Of a stretch of DNA of 64,000 nt, positions 1-10,959 are shown piece after piece; within the stretch, counting starts at the first letter, position 1; the number at the start of each line of letters is the position of its first letter. The notes under the pieces were generated by a model. It made no database searches. It was given only the letters and a program-made list of their open reading frames with translations, and was not told the origin of the DNA. Both the position numbers and the translations under genes were made by a program. The DNA lies in contig JAQNBH010000004.1 in assembly GCA_028752905.1 (NCBI GenBank), positions 33,301,189 to 33,365,188 on the forward strand, written 5' to 3'. The stretch is from Cladorhizidae sp. MBARI D1340-BT2. Lineage: Eukaryota; Porifera; Demospongiae; Poecilosclerida; Cladorhizidae.

Positions 1-1950
1 AGAGTTCCAGTGTGTGTGGCTAGAGTTCCCGTGTGTGTGTATGATAGAGTTCCAGTGTGTGTGACATGATAGAGTTCCAGTGTGTGTGGCATGATAGAGT
101 TCCAGTGTGTGTGGTATGATAGAGTTCCAGTGTGTGTGGCATGATAGAGTTCCAGTGTGTGTGACATGATAGAGTTCCAGTGTGTGTGACATGATAGAGT
201 TCCAGTGTGTGTGACATGATAGAGTTCCAGTGTGTGTGGCATGATAGAGTTCCAGTGTGTGTGGCATGATAGAGTTCCAGTGTGTGTGGTATGATAGAGT
301 TCCAGTGTGTGTGGCATGATAGAGTTCCAGTGTGTGTGGTATGATAGAGTTCCAGTGTGTGTGGCTGATAGAGTTCCAGTGTGTGTGACATGATAGAGTT
401 CCAGTGTGTGTGGCATGATAGAGTTCCAGTGTGTGTGTGGCATGATAGAGTTCCAGTGTGTGTGACATGATAGAGTTCCAGTGTGTGTGGATTGATAGAG
501 TTCCAGTGTGTGTGGCATGATAGAGTTCCAGTGTGTGTGGCATGATAGAGTTCCAGTGTGTGTGGCATGATAGAGTTCCTGTGTGTGTGGCATGATAGAG
601 TTCCAGTGTGTGTGGATTGATAGAGTTCCAGTGTGTGTGACATGATAGAGTTCCAGTGTGTGTGGATTGATAGAGTTCCAGTGTGTGTGGCATGATAGAG
701 TTCCAGTGTGTGTGGCATGATAGAGTTCCAGTGTGTGTGGCATGATAGAGTTCCTGTGTGTGTGGCATGATAGAGTTCCAGTGTGTGTGGCATGATAGAG
801 TTCCAGTGTGTGTGGTATGATAGAGTTCCAGTGTGTGTGGCATGATAGAGTTCCAGTGTGTGTGACATGATAGAGTTCCAGTGTGTGTGACATGATAGAG
901 TTCCAGTGTGTGTGACATGATAGAGTTCCAGTGTGTGTGGCATGATAGAGTTCCAGTGTGTGTGGCATGATAGAGTTCCAGTGTGTGTGGTATGATAGAG
1001 TTCCAGTGTGTGTGGCATGATAGAGTTCCAGTGTGTGTGGTATGATAGAGTTCCAGTGTGTGTGGCTGATAGAGTTCCAGTGTGTGTGACATGATAGAGT
1101 TCCAGTGTGTGTGGCATGATAGAGTTCCAGTGTGTGTGTGGCATGATAGAGTTCCAGTGTGTGTGACATGATAGAGTTCCAGTGTGTGTGGATTGATAGA
1201 GTTCCAGTGTGTGTGGCATGATAGAGTTCCAGTGTGTGTGGCATGATAGAGTTCCAGTGTGTGTGGCATGATAGAGTTCCTGTGTGTGTGGCATGATAGA
1301 GTTCCAGTGTGTGTGGATTGATAGAGTTCCAGTGTGTGTGACATGATAGAGTTCCAGTGTGTGTGGATTGATAGAGTTCCAGTGTGTGTGGCATGATAGA
1401 GTTCCAGTGTGTGTGGCATGATAGAGTTCCAGTGTGTGTGGCATGATAGAGTTCCTGTGTGTGTGGCATGATAGAGTTCCAGTGTGTGTGGCATGATAGA
1501 GTTCCAGTGTGTGTGGCATGATAGAGTTCCAGTGTGTGTGACATGATAGAGTTCCAGTGTGTGTGTGCATGATAGAGTTCCAGTGTGTGTGGCATGATAG
1601 AGTTCCAGTGTGTGTGACATGATAGAGTTCCAGTGTGTGTGGTATGATAGAGTTCCAGTGTGTGTGGCATGATAGAGTTCCAGTGTGTGTGGCATGATAG
1701 AGTTCCAGTGTGTGTGGCATGATAGAGTTCCAGTGTGTGTGACATGATAGAGTTCCAGTGTGTGTGGCATGATAGAGTGTGTGACATGATAGAGTTCCAG
1801 TGTGTGTGACATGATAGAGTTCCAGTGTGTGTGGCATGATAGAGTTCCAGTGTGTGTGGTATGATAGAGTTCCAGTGTGTGTGGCATGATAGAGTTCCAG
1901 TGTGTGTGACATGAAGAGTGTGTGACATGATAGAGTTCCAGTGTGTGTGG
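1..1950. repeat. 25-bp minisatellite array with ~701-bp higher-order period
   Basis: About 78 tandem copies of a 25-bp unit built around GATAGAGTTCCAGTGTGTGT followed by a variable GGCAT, GACAT, GGTAT or GGATT. Irregular units (a 23-bp GGCTGAT form near 363 and 1064, and an expanded TG form near 430 and 1131) recur about 701 bp apart, so a block of about 28 units has been duplicated. The array runs off the left edge. Long reading frames here are repeat artefacts. Confidence 0.97.
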
Positions 1951-2029
1951 CATTTTGACAGGGGTATAGTTGTAAACTGGGATGCTGGACCCACAAACTG
2001 GATTCCGTGCAGGTTAAGAAAAATACGAC

Positions 2030-2235
2030 CACCACACACAACACACACCCATGCATACAGATACACACACACACATGCACACAGATATACACACACACAT
2101 GCACACACACACATGCACACAGATACACACATACACACACACACATGCATACAGATACACACACACACATACAGATACACACATACATGTACTCACACAC
2201 ACACACACACATTCACACTTGCACTCACACACAGA
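2030..2235. repeat. CA-rich microsatellite with CATGCA/CAGATA interruptions
   Basis: Imperfect (CA)n tract interrupted by ATGCAT and AGATAC words. The unique sequence after it (about 2250-2860) shows no gene I can recognise; there is a poly-C run at 2442-2451. Confidence 0.9.
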
Positions 2236-2854
2236 GAATACTATAATACTTGTAAGGTGTATAATGTAAAGTGTATGAATATAAAATGCAAGCATACTTA
2301 CTTACATTGCATAATTAATAAAGTACCTCCTAGAGGCAGGAAATGGTAACTTAGGGCTCCGTGGAACTTAAAAGAGAGTCAGTATTTGTCGGAAAGGTGC
2401 AATTTGTTCACTGCGTGAGTGGGGTTATGTACAACAAATTCCCCCCCCCCCTTTTTCAAATCTATCCATCCACCAGGTACAAGGCAGGAGCCTCTTGAAG
2501 CAGGTGTTGATGCACTTGTCCAAGCATGGAGTGTTGAAGCCTCTGCTCTGGGTTTGTCCAACCTAGTTCGCTCCTCAAACGGGCACTGGGAGGCTTGCCA
2601 ATGACTCCCCTTCATGACACGGTTCTGCACCAGGTCAATCCTGTGATAATAAATAGGAGAGTTCTCTAGCTCTCCACAAAATATGGCCTAGACATCTCAT
2701 GTAGCAGTAGTCTTAAGAGCCACACCCTCAATATGGCTAATGGGACTAGTGTCATATGTCTAGCCGGACTATTATTTCTGGACTCTAGTGAAAATGATAG
2801 TCTAGTACACCTGTTGTTCAGCGCAATCAGAAGAGCAGCTTATGGCTGGTTAGC

Positions 2855-2905
2855 CACTGAGATTCAAATTATATTCTCTTGATGTTTCGAGTCTTCATCA
2901 GGAAT
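2855..2905 (-). ncRNA. Degenerate hammerhead-type element (relic)
   Basis: Read on the minus strand, CCTGATGA (2896-2903), a short remnant of stem II, GAAAC and ATC are followed by AAGAGAATATAATTTGAATC, the same tail as the fuller copies at 8172-8234, 22398 and 51600. The stem II hairpin is shortened to about six bases, so this copy is unlikely to fold as an active ribozyme. It lies about 40 bp upstream of a LINE fragment. Confidence 0.5.
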
Positions 2906-2906
2906 A

Positions 2907-2940
2907 ACAACAACAACAACAACAATAATAATAATAATTA
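2907..2940. repeat. (AAC)n(AAT)n microsatellite
   Basis: Consecutive CAA then TAA triplets separate the hammerhead relic from the LINE fragment at 2944. Confidence 0.9.
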
Positions 2941-2943
2941 TGT

Positions 2944-3465
2944 AGATCCGAGAGAAGTGGAGTCGGTAGAAGAGTTAAAGTGTTTGGGTGTTGTATGAAG
3001 GGATGGGCTGAGAAGACATGCACAACTGAAGAAGATGCATGAGAAGACAGAAGAACGGTGGGGGAGATTGAGGGGTTGTGGAGGTTAAAGGGAAGGATAA
3101 AGTTAGACAGAGAAAGATAATCCTGGCTGGGCCAATATAACCTTCAGCAGAAGTGTGGCGGGGAGGTGAAAGGTCAGCATTTCCAAAGCTTGAATCAGCT
3201 CAAGTTTACATGGGGAAGGCTATTAGGTTCCAGCAGCCACATGGCTGTTCTCGGTGACCTTGGGTGACGGAAACTGGAGGAAACAAGAGAGGAGTGGGTG
3301 ATGTGAGAGAAATTAGAGGGAGAGGATGGCGGGAGAATGGTAGGCCCTTCTGAGGAAGTATGAATTGGAAAATGCAGTAGGTTCAGTGTGTACTTGGACA
3401 GGTGCACGAATAGAATATGAACTAGAAGAAGTGGAGATGAAGAGCAGGTATAGAGGATCATTTTC
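2944..3465 (+). pseudogene. Degenerate LINE (non-LTR retrotransposon) fragment, RT thumb/connection region
   Basis: The sequence is alignable by eye with the better copies at 5250-5700 and 6900-7260. Shared words correspond to the peptide blocks around GGAGTCGGTAGAAGAG (VEALKYLG-like), the SAQ..VGR block (near 3190) and the GDLGWRKLEETREE-like block (near 3255-3290). Stops and indels break every frame, so this is a dead copy. The clade cannot be set from this piece. Confidence 0.65.
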
Positions 3466-3650
3466 CATTAAAAAAAAAAAAAATCATTAAAAAAAAATTG
3501 TAAAAAATGAATGGAAAAAATATAATTATTTTCCATTAAAACAAAAGATTTAAAAAATGATTTTTAAATGAAAATGATTAAAAAATTATTTTCCAATATT
3601 TTCCATTTAATTAAAATCCATTTAATTTAAAAAATTATTTTCCATTTCAG
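3466..3650. repeat. A/T-rich low-complexity tract with repeated TTTTCCATT words
   Basis: Poly-A runs and multiple copies of ATTTTCCATT(T/A)AA form a degenerate tandem tract directly after the LINE fragment, possibly the remains of its A-rich tail. From 3650 to about 5025 I find no recognisable gene: an open frame at 4478-4810 encodes no family I know, and 4915-4945 is G-rich. Confidence 0.7.
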
Positions 3651-5027
3651 TTAAGTAATTGAGTTTCATCATTAAGTTTTGAAGATGAATGCAAAAGGTA
3701 GAGACAATATAGTGAGAAAGAGAAAATAAACAGTCTCTACAACTCCACAACTCCATTATCAAGAGTTGCTTAGTTTCTCCTCCACAAGGCCCTCCTTCCG
3801 TATTCAGAAGACGTTTATTGGGAAAAGCTTCTCTCCAAAGATGCTTGTTGTCATGCGCATCCATATAGCATCTCTCACAATAGAAAAAATGGAACCTGCT
3901 CAACACCACCCACGAAACAAACAGAATTTGGCAACATATCTAGGTAGAATTTGGCCACAGGTCAGATCGGCAGAAACTCCTCAAGCAATGCAGGTGGTGG
4001 ATTTCGAAGGACTTCCTTAATTGCACAATAATCACAGGTGTTGTGTGAGAACATTAGGTAGCTAGTTGGCAAGGTATTCAGACTTGTAAAATGCAATAGC
4101 AAACTACATAGCTCTGCAGTGATACCCAATTTAGATCTACAACCTGCTACACCAGGCAGTCCATGGATTTTGGAAAGCCAAATATTATCACTATTAAATG
4201 TAACACTATAGGCAGTTGGCATGGTGTATTATTCCAGAGGCAGCTGCAGTTACTTTACGTGGTAAGTTATCCCTAGATCTATATACAACCTGGGCAGTCT
4301 GAAGCTAAGACCGTGTAAAAAATAAAGCTACAAACCACACCGGTAGCTCTGGCAGCTGCTATAGGGACGCTAACGTAGTAGTTATGAATACCAAGCAAGC
4401 CACTCCTTCACGAATACCAAGGTCTGAAAAGTGAAAAGGAGACATCCGCCCAATTATTTACCAGGCGGAATCATCAATTGAAATATGGTGGGAACGGGAC
4501 TAGGTCTATAAACACAACTCCTTCCGCGATGTACTTTATTTGGCAGTGCTCTCGGCAGCCCCTGTGCTGGGAGACTCCAACCTTAGCCCTGGTTCCAGCA
4601 TTTGTCCAGCTGATGTCTACCTCCCAAATTGGTAGAGGGGTCAGCAAGCCTGACGTGACTGTTACTTCCCCACCATGCAGCAGCAGACTTGGTAGGAGCT
4701 TCCACTATCCAGGTTATGCTCTTCAGTTTGGGGAGGAGAGAGATGGTTACTCACACAGGAGTCCCAAGGCATACACCATACACGTTGTAACCCTGGCTGT
4801 CAGTCACTAGGAGGTAGAGCATAACAGCCTGTGAGGCCTACACCAGCATCGGCTGTCTCCTGGGGAAACGGCCTGGGTGTCACCCTGAAAGCATGAGGCA
4901 CCTATTTTGGCGACCCATCTCCCTGCGGCGGGGAGGGGGGGTGTACGCTTCCCTCTGGGTTAGGCGCCAACCATCATGCCCTGCTACAGTGGACGGACTT
5001 TTCTAACTATATATATTTGAGGATCCT

Positions 5028-5080
5028 GGAGCATCTAGTCGAAACGTCGAGAGAATACAATTTCAAGTTGATTATTGAGT
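5028..5080 (+). ncRNA. Right half of hammerhead-type element (5'-truncated)
   Basis: Starts inside stem II (GAGCATCTAGTC), then GAAAC and GTC (5041-5048), then the conserved tail GAGAGAATACAATTTC and GTTGATTATTGAG. The CTGATGA box is missing, so it is not functional alone. It abuts a LINE fragment whose readable coding starts at about 5087. Confidence 0.6.
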
Positions 5081-5083
5081 GTA

Positions 5084-6475
5084 ATTGCTCTATGCTGATG
5101 ATATTGTGCTTTTGGCTGGCACAGGAGTGGAGTTGCAAGAGATTGCAAGAGATGTTGGATATGGTGCAGAACTATGCGAGAAGATGGAAGTTGATGTTCA
5201 ATGAGAAGAGGAGTAAGGTAATGGTCATTGGGAAAGGGAGGGATAGTGTGAAGTGGAATATTGATGGAGAGGAGCTGAAAGTAGTGGAAGCGTTCAAATA
5301 CCTAGGTATGTGGTTTGATGAGAAACTGAGAGGGAATGTACACTTGGAGAAGATGAAGATTAAAGCAGACGAATGGATTGGAAAGGCGGTGTGGATGAGT
5401 AAGTGGATGGAAAAACAGAAGTGGATAGAGATATGATGGTGTGGGAGCTGTTAGACCAAGCCTGGAACATGCTGCTGAAGTGTGGCTGACAGGAGGGCAG
5501 ACTGCTTGTAGGAAATTTGAATCAGCTCAGCTGAGAGTTGGAAGAAACCTATTAAGGACTAGCAACATGGTGGCCGGAGTGGCAGTGCTGGGGGACTTGG
5601 GATGGAGGAAGTTGGTAGAGACGAGGGAGGAGGAAAAGATTGTCTATGGCAGGGAGGCTTGCACAGGTGGAGGAGCAGACAAGCTAAGAATGGATGGAGG
5701 GATAGGATGGTGGGAAGAATATATACTGTTGAGGAGGAAATACGACTGGATGCTGAGCTAGGGTCAGTGAGGCAATGGAGGTGAAGCTGAAGAAGAGAAA
5801 TGTGTGTGTTTGGGAGGAGGATGTCGAGAGTATGAGCAGCTTCAAGTGATATAAGTTGGCAAAAGTTGGTGGAGCAGAAAGGTAATTACAGGGATATAAG
5901 GGAGTGAGGTTGATGTTTAGATTGAGGACAGGGTCAGCAGGTCTATTGCAGGACAAGAAGTGATGTAGGCTGTGTAGTGATGATAGATGCATGTTGTGTG
6001 ACAGGAAGGAAGTGGAAGATGTGGAGCACTTTCTATTAGACTGATGAATTTGGAAGGGAATGGTAAGTGTTAATGAATGAGCTGGTGGAATTGAGGGAGC
6101 TGGAATATGGTTGGAGGAGTTTGAGATGGTGGGCACTGAGGGGATCGTTGCTTGGGAAGGAGGTGGAGGGTGTGAGTAATAGGTGATGGTGGACTCACAC
6201 TGTGGGTGAGTTTGCAGTGCATAGTGAAGTGTTGGCAGAGGAGGAAGGGATTGATTTATGGCCTTCCCCCCCCCCCCCCCCCCAACTCCTCCATAACCAA
6301 GCAGTACAAGTCATTTAACATTTTGTGAGAAATCTCCCTTTTTTTAAACCGATATGCATGTCATAATATTTACAAGTCATCTTACCTCATTTACTGTTAA
6401 TTTATTTTTGTACTGCACTAGGGTGCAATGGACCTAAGGGACTCAGCATTTTGAAGATTAAATTATAACCTAATT
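5084..6475 (+). pseudogene. 5'-truncated, frameshifted LINE retrotransposon copy
   Basis: Around 5089-5124 the DNA encodes LYADDIVLLAG, the catalytic YADD box of LINE-type reverse transcriptase. Downstream, in shifting frames, are a long RT thumb segment (5120-5436, including VVEAFKYLGMWFDE), then EHAAEVWLTGGQ, RVGRNLL and GDLGWRKL (5441-5761), and a decayed C-terminal region. Copy 6900-8040 is a close relative. The palm N-terminal to YADD, the endonuclease and ORF1 are absent, the usual result of 5' truncation during target-primed reverse transcription. A poly-C run lies at 6266-6283. The 3' end is placed near 6475 by similarity to the other copy's tail (GGACTCAGCA and an ATTAAAT word). Dead element. 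Confidence 0.75.
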
Positions 6476-6899
6476 CCGCAAATTCCGGTGGTTTTGAAAA
6501 ATATGTATAGGTCAGCGATGGATGACAATCGCGTCAACCTCTAACATTAGGAAATGGTCGCGTGAGGTTTAAGGTTTAGAATAAGGAATGGGACTGCAGG
6601 GTTTGGTTGCATGTAAGTAGAGCCAGCAAATTGTTAGAGGGTTGAACACAGTGGAGAGAGTTGGGTGTGGCTTCAAAATTGAGAAAGTCAAGACCGAGGA
6701 AAGAGAGTCAAGGAGGGAGTGTAGACGACACGGGCAGCAGCGCAGGGTGACGAGGATGTGGATGACTGCCTGATGTGTCACATATAGGCAAGTGGTGACT
6801 ATGGAATAAAGAATATTTCAGTGGGACAACACCTCCTTTCATGTAAAGATTCAGTAATGTTGTGCATGACATGCTCTTATTGAAGATTAAATAATTATT
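6476..6899. other. No gene seen
   Basis: Unique sequence between two LINE copies. Short open frames occur but none resembles a known protein. Confidence 0.5.
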
Positions 6900-8040
6900 A
6901 GGATGAGTAGAGTGAATGGGCAGGTGGAAGTAGACAGAGGAAGAATGGTGTGGGAGCTTCTAGCGAGACCCAGTATGGAGCATGCAGCCGAAGTGTGGTG
7001 GACAGGAGGACGGAATGCTCGCAAGAAGTTGGAGTCAGCACAGATGAGAGTGGGTAGGAGACTGTTGGGGGCAAGTGATACAGTAGCAGGAGTGGCAATA
7101 CAGGGAGATATGGGGTGGAGGAAGCTAGAGGAGAGGAGGGAAGAGATGAAGGTTTTGTTTGGCAAGAGATTAGAGGTGTTGGAACAGAGCAGATTGGTTA
7201 AAGTTGTTGTAAATAAACTACGAGAGGATGGAGGAATTGGATGGTGGGAAGAATATGAGATCTTGAGGAGAAAGTACAAGATAAAAAAAGAGGTTGGGTC
7301 AGTGCGCAAGTGGAAGGGGAAAGTGAAGGTGAGAAATGAGAAGGACTGGGAGGAGGAAGTAGACGGGAAAAGTACGCTGAATTATTATAAATCGGCAAAG
7401 AATGGTGCAGGGGTGGAGAGGTATGTGAGGTCCATGGCATGGTCAGGAAGGTGTGCGGCTGCAATTTAGACTGAGGACTGCATCAGCTGGGTTGTTAGAG
7501 GATAAGAAGAGATGTGAGATAGTTAGGGATGAGAGGTGTATAATGTGTGATAGTGGAGCAGGGGAGGATGTGGAACATTTCTTGGTGACATGCGGGGAAT
7601 TTGAGAGGGATCGGCTGGTTCTGATAGATGAGGTACGCAGAATTGCAGGGGCAAGACAGTGGCTGGATGAATTAAGAAGAGTGAGTAAGGATGGAAAGGT
7701 GGCATTGCTTTTGGGGAAAGATGTGGAGGGAGTAAGTGATGCAGTGATGGAGGAGGTGGGTGAGTGTGCTATGTATTGGGTAGGGAAGTGGTGGCAGAGG
7801 AGAAAGGAATTGTTGTATAGTCAGCTGAGGAATGATCTTTGGTCCACTCCTGTCCCCCCCTTCCTGAGCAGCGGGACACTCGTAACTTAATATTGTGGAT
7901 AATTTTATTAATTTAGTACTGTTGACTTCTTTTTAAAATATAGATTGTTATTAGGTTAGTTACTAAATAGTTTCACACTGTGCTGTATTGTGATGGCCTT
8001 AACAGGCTCAGCAATAGCAACATTAAATCATTATTACAAC
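6900..8040 (+). pseudogene. LINE retrotransposon 3' fragment: RT C-terminal part and CCHC region, one frameshift
   Basis: Two overlapping frames, 6903-7469 and 7453-7890, cover the C-terminal part of a LINE ORF2. The first encodes EHAAEVWWTGG, MRVGRRLLGAS, GDMGWRKLEERREEMK and GGIGWWEEYEILRRKY. The second encodes FRLRTASAGLLEDKKRCEIV and a C-x2-C...H...C zinc knuckle (CIMC, then EHFLVTCGEFERDR). The frame change near 7453-7469 is an indel in what was one ORF. After the stop come about 150 bp of 3' UTR and A-rich sequence (8041-8072). The clade is not certain; APE-type LINEs of the jockey/CR1/I group carry this kind of C-terminal knuckle. Confidence 0.8.
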
Positions 8041-8080
8041 AGTAAAAAATAAAAAATAAAAACTCTATAATTATACAGAT

Positions 8081-8237
8081 AATAACATTAACATCACCTT
8101 CTCAATAATCAACTTCAAATTGTATTCACTCGACGTTTCGACTAGATGCTCTAGCCTTCATCATGAATACCTGATGAAGGCTAGAGCATCTAGTCGAAAC
8201 ATCGAGTGAATACAATTTGAAGTTGATTATTGAGGTG
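8081..8237 (+). ncRNA. Foldback element with hammerhead-ribozyme motif (near-perfect palindrome)
   Basis: Arms 8101-8163 and 8172-8234 are inverted copies matching at about 62 of 63 positions with an 8-bp centre; the left flank back to 8081 also resembles the family tail. Reading + strand: CTGATGA (8171-8177), stem II GGCTAG/CTAGTC with loop AGCAT, GAAAC, then ATC at the cleavage position, then GAGTGAATACAATTTG. The minus-strand arm keeps GAAAC and GTC but has ATGATGA, losing the invariant C3. The + strand copy has A in place of G in the GTC triplet, a weaker cleavage context. Long-arm hairpin formation would compete with ribozyme folding. Confidence 0.65.
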
Positions 8238-8725
8238 ATTTTAATATACTCCTCTAGCTTTCTGCATCTGCTGTTGCCTTAGATTTAGTTTGAAACAAGA
8301 AGAGTTGAGAACACTTGGTAAAATCACGTGTGTGACTTTAACCGATGACTGCAGTCTGAATGAACAATTGCGAGTAAAAATGTTTTTCTTATATGCTTGC
8401 TTGTGTTTGTAGCAATCCGTCTCTTCTCTCATTTTATTCTCTTTAGGATATCAGGCACATCCACATCCTAATCACATTACCTGTTGGTAATATTTTAGTT
8501 TCATGATGACTGCATACCTCTGACCCATAAATTAGTATAATTACGTACAGCGGGTTGTGTATCCCGAGCAACAAGAGTCGCACGGATACTGAATTAAAAA
8601 AATTTTTTTTTTTAATAAACTGTTGCATTATAGAATGAAAATATAATAAGCTGTAGTTCGGAATACAAAACCCCTCCCCTCCATTCAGATAGTAAACAGA
8701 AGCTACGCATCGCTAGGTCGCTCTC
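8238..8725. other. No gene seen
   Basis: Unique A/T-rich sequence with a short A/T tract at 8595-8618. No coding or RNA gene recognised. Confidence 0.5.
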
Positions 8726-8900
8726 CTCCGCAACAAAACTTACAGCAAAGAAATGCATCCAAGAGCGTTTCTTTTTCTCAAGAACAAAGGGATCCAGATA
8801 TCATAAGCATAGATGTCTGTGCAACTCTTCTCCAAAGGTAGGCTTCTAGAAGCAGCAGTGGATTCCAGAAGAGCCCTGTCGATACGGCTCTCTACTGAGC
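8726..8900. repeat. Dispersed repeat copy
   Basis: The block with ACAAAACTTACAGCAAAGAA and CATCCAAGAGCG recurs at 57226-57262 (one extra T, small changes) and, more diverged, at 31861-31900. This marks a low-copy interspersed family of unknown type. At 57226 the family runs straight into the 18-bp CTCAAGAGC array. Confidence 0.5.
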
Positions 8901-8924
8901 ATGTGCAGTTAACGTTCACTTTGG

Positions 8925-9785
8925 CACGCAAGGTCGCCGGTTCGATTCCGGACTAGACCTTATCTTCCCCTCACTTTTTCTTCCGTTCATTCCCCCAATT
9001 TTTTCCTTTCCGATTCTTCACTTTCTTTCCTGTAGGCTTGATATTCAAGGTCCTCATTTCAATAGGCCTATTTCAAGGCTCCCAGTTCAATCATGGAGTA
9101 AATCATTCACTTTAAAAAAAAATCTCTACATCAGAACAACTCAGTTGACATGTAAAGACATGCAATGATTTTCTCGATAATCAACTTAAATTTTCTAACT
9201 CAATTCTGTCAAAAAAAGAGGAGAGAATGTGTAGTCATTATGACATAATTGATAGCTATTTTTGTCTGTATATGTCTGTATACACTGTATGTGTATGTAT
9301 TTAGAGGGAACAAGCTTAAAACCTCCTCTACAGAGTGGAGGTATTTCAGCTTCAGCTTACTACATAAAGAGGGATATGTGTGTTTGCCTGTTTACATTTT
9401 GGTACGTACTCAAAGTCCCCCAGTTCGATTGCAGGTGGAATCATTCCAACCACCCCCTTTCTTTCTTTCCCCGTATTCAGTTGGGACTCAAGGTTCCCAC
9501 TTTGAACCTGGGTGGGTGGAGTCACTCACTTTTTAAAATCTTCCCCCTCCCCCATATATACCAACATCGGGATGTTCTGTGTGATGGCTTTAGTGAAGGT
9601 AAACAATCAGTAGCCAGGTCACTGCATGGCACACAAGCTTGAAAGCACACAAAGGTGGGTTTGTCCTTTTATTGGAACTCAGAGTCTCAGTTTGAACGTG
9701 GGCGGAATCATCTTCACTCACCCCTCTTCAGTTGAAGGTTCCCCACTTTGAACCTGGTGGGTGGAATCACTTCTTCCCCCGTAAA
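8925..9785 (+). repeat. tRNA-like B-box sequence and degenerate SINE-like tandem copies
   Basis: GGTTCGATTCC at 8939-8949, flanked by CCGG-type stem sequence, is a perfect pol III B box/T-arm. Diverged versions follow: CAGTTCGATTGCAGG (about 9421), CACTTTGAACCTGGG (9498), CAGTTTGAACGTGGG (9689) and CACTTTGAACCTGG (9743), each followed by a GG(T)GGAATCA or GTGGAGTCAC word. No A box or cloverleaf can be drawn, so it is not a tRNA gene. A relic tRNA-derived SINE family or a locally duplicated B-box module is the best reading. Confidence 0.4.
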
Positions 9786-10639
9786 CATTGAGATATTCAG
9801 CTATAGCACGCCCCTTCCCCCCACCCCAAAAAGAGGAAAAATTGTTTTGTTTCTGTATAATGTATATACAGACGGGTTATGTTTGTGACCACTGGATGCC
9901 ATCAGCTTCAATGCACTTTCAACACAGAATGTGGCTATCTCAGCTGTATGTAGCTGTCCCAATGTATGATTGAAATAGGTAAGCCTCCCTCTCTGAGGGA
10001 AGGTCTTGAAATCTCAAACCCCCCTTCCATCACCTACAAAAGCGGAGGCTGGTCTAACTGTAATTATTTATGCGAGTTTAAGCTTCGCTATAATTATCAT
10101 CGATTTGCTGCAAATATAGCGAGTGCTTGCCACTTATTAGCTGCTGTCCCCATGCCTCATATTAGCCACAGGCTAAGACAAGGTATTATAATCAAAACCC
10201 TTAGGAAGATTATTTGCGTAACTCTGTACGAAGAATTTCTCTTTTTATCTTTCAATGAATAACAAATAAGGTATTGCTGGCTTTTTGAAAGTGCTTTATT
10301 TGCATAGACACGCCTACTAATACTTGGCTTTGAAAAGAAGAGTATCTGAAAATTAGGTCGATTCTTGTAGGTTCGTTCCTGCACCTCGCGCTATCGTTTA
10401 GCTAGCTATAATTGCAAAGCCTGAAAAGCTTTAACAAATCTTTGAGAAAGCAGCTCTGAAACTTCTTTTATGGTGCGTTACTATCTTCCTATGTAACTTA
10501 GCTAGTGTTCTGTCTTGCATCGCCTCTTTCAAGACGGACTCTGATCCACCAGCTGATTTCCCTTCCCTACTACGCATTTTGTCGGATAAAGGGAAGAGCG
10601 AACTGTGTTGGCTCTCTAATAGTGAAAGTGGATTGAAAG
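9786..10639. other. No gene seen; probable 5' flank of the SH3-exon gene
   Basis: Unique sequence immediately upstream of the inferred first exons. I see no convincing core promoter. Confidence 0.4.
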
Positions 10640-10721
10640 TACCAATTTGGTGACACATCAGGCATTCCGTTTATTCTGTGAAGTCGATGCTCCTGCAGGC
10701 TTGAACAGTCTATTTAGGCAG
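10640..10721 (+). other. Candidate 5' UTR exon of the SH3/WW gene (donor at 10722)
   Basis: GGCAG followed by GTGAGC (10722-10727) is a consensus 5' splice site. With the acceptor TTTTTAG ending at 10959 it would define a 238-bp intron whose last 100 bases are strongly pyrimidine-rich. The left boundary is arbitrary. Inference from splice signals only. Confidence 0.35.
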
Positions 10722-10959
10722 GTGAGCTATTGTGTATTTTCGGGACAGAGTGTATTTTTTTTGTAGGTAGGAGTGTTTGCTGGCACCAAGCTACTGGCCC
10801 TGTACAGATCCCATCCTTCTTCACATGGAAGCATAATTCTTTCCTTATGATAACATATTTTATTCTCTGGTGTACACAGTGCTGTATGCTAGCCTTTCTG
10901 CCATATCTTCTCCCCTCCCTCTCTCTCCTCCCTTTCTAATTTATTCTCTGCATTTTTAG

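Noticed and set aside
20..2212. 730-residue minus-strand frame rich in THTGTLSC
   Set aside because: It is the 25-bp minisatellite translated; 25-bp units rotate through all three frames without stops.
4478..4810. 110-codon plus-strand ORF as a gene
   Set aside because: No recognisable domain, no splice or promoter context, and it lies among relics of mobile elements.
2944..8040. Active LINE or Penelope-like element
   Set aside because: All copies are frameshifted and truncated; no GIY-YIG, APE or intact RT is present.
8925..8960. tRNA gene
   Set aside because: Only the T-arm/B-box is convincing; no A box, anticodon arm or acceptor stem can be drawn.
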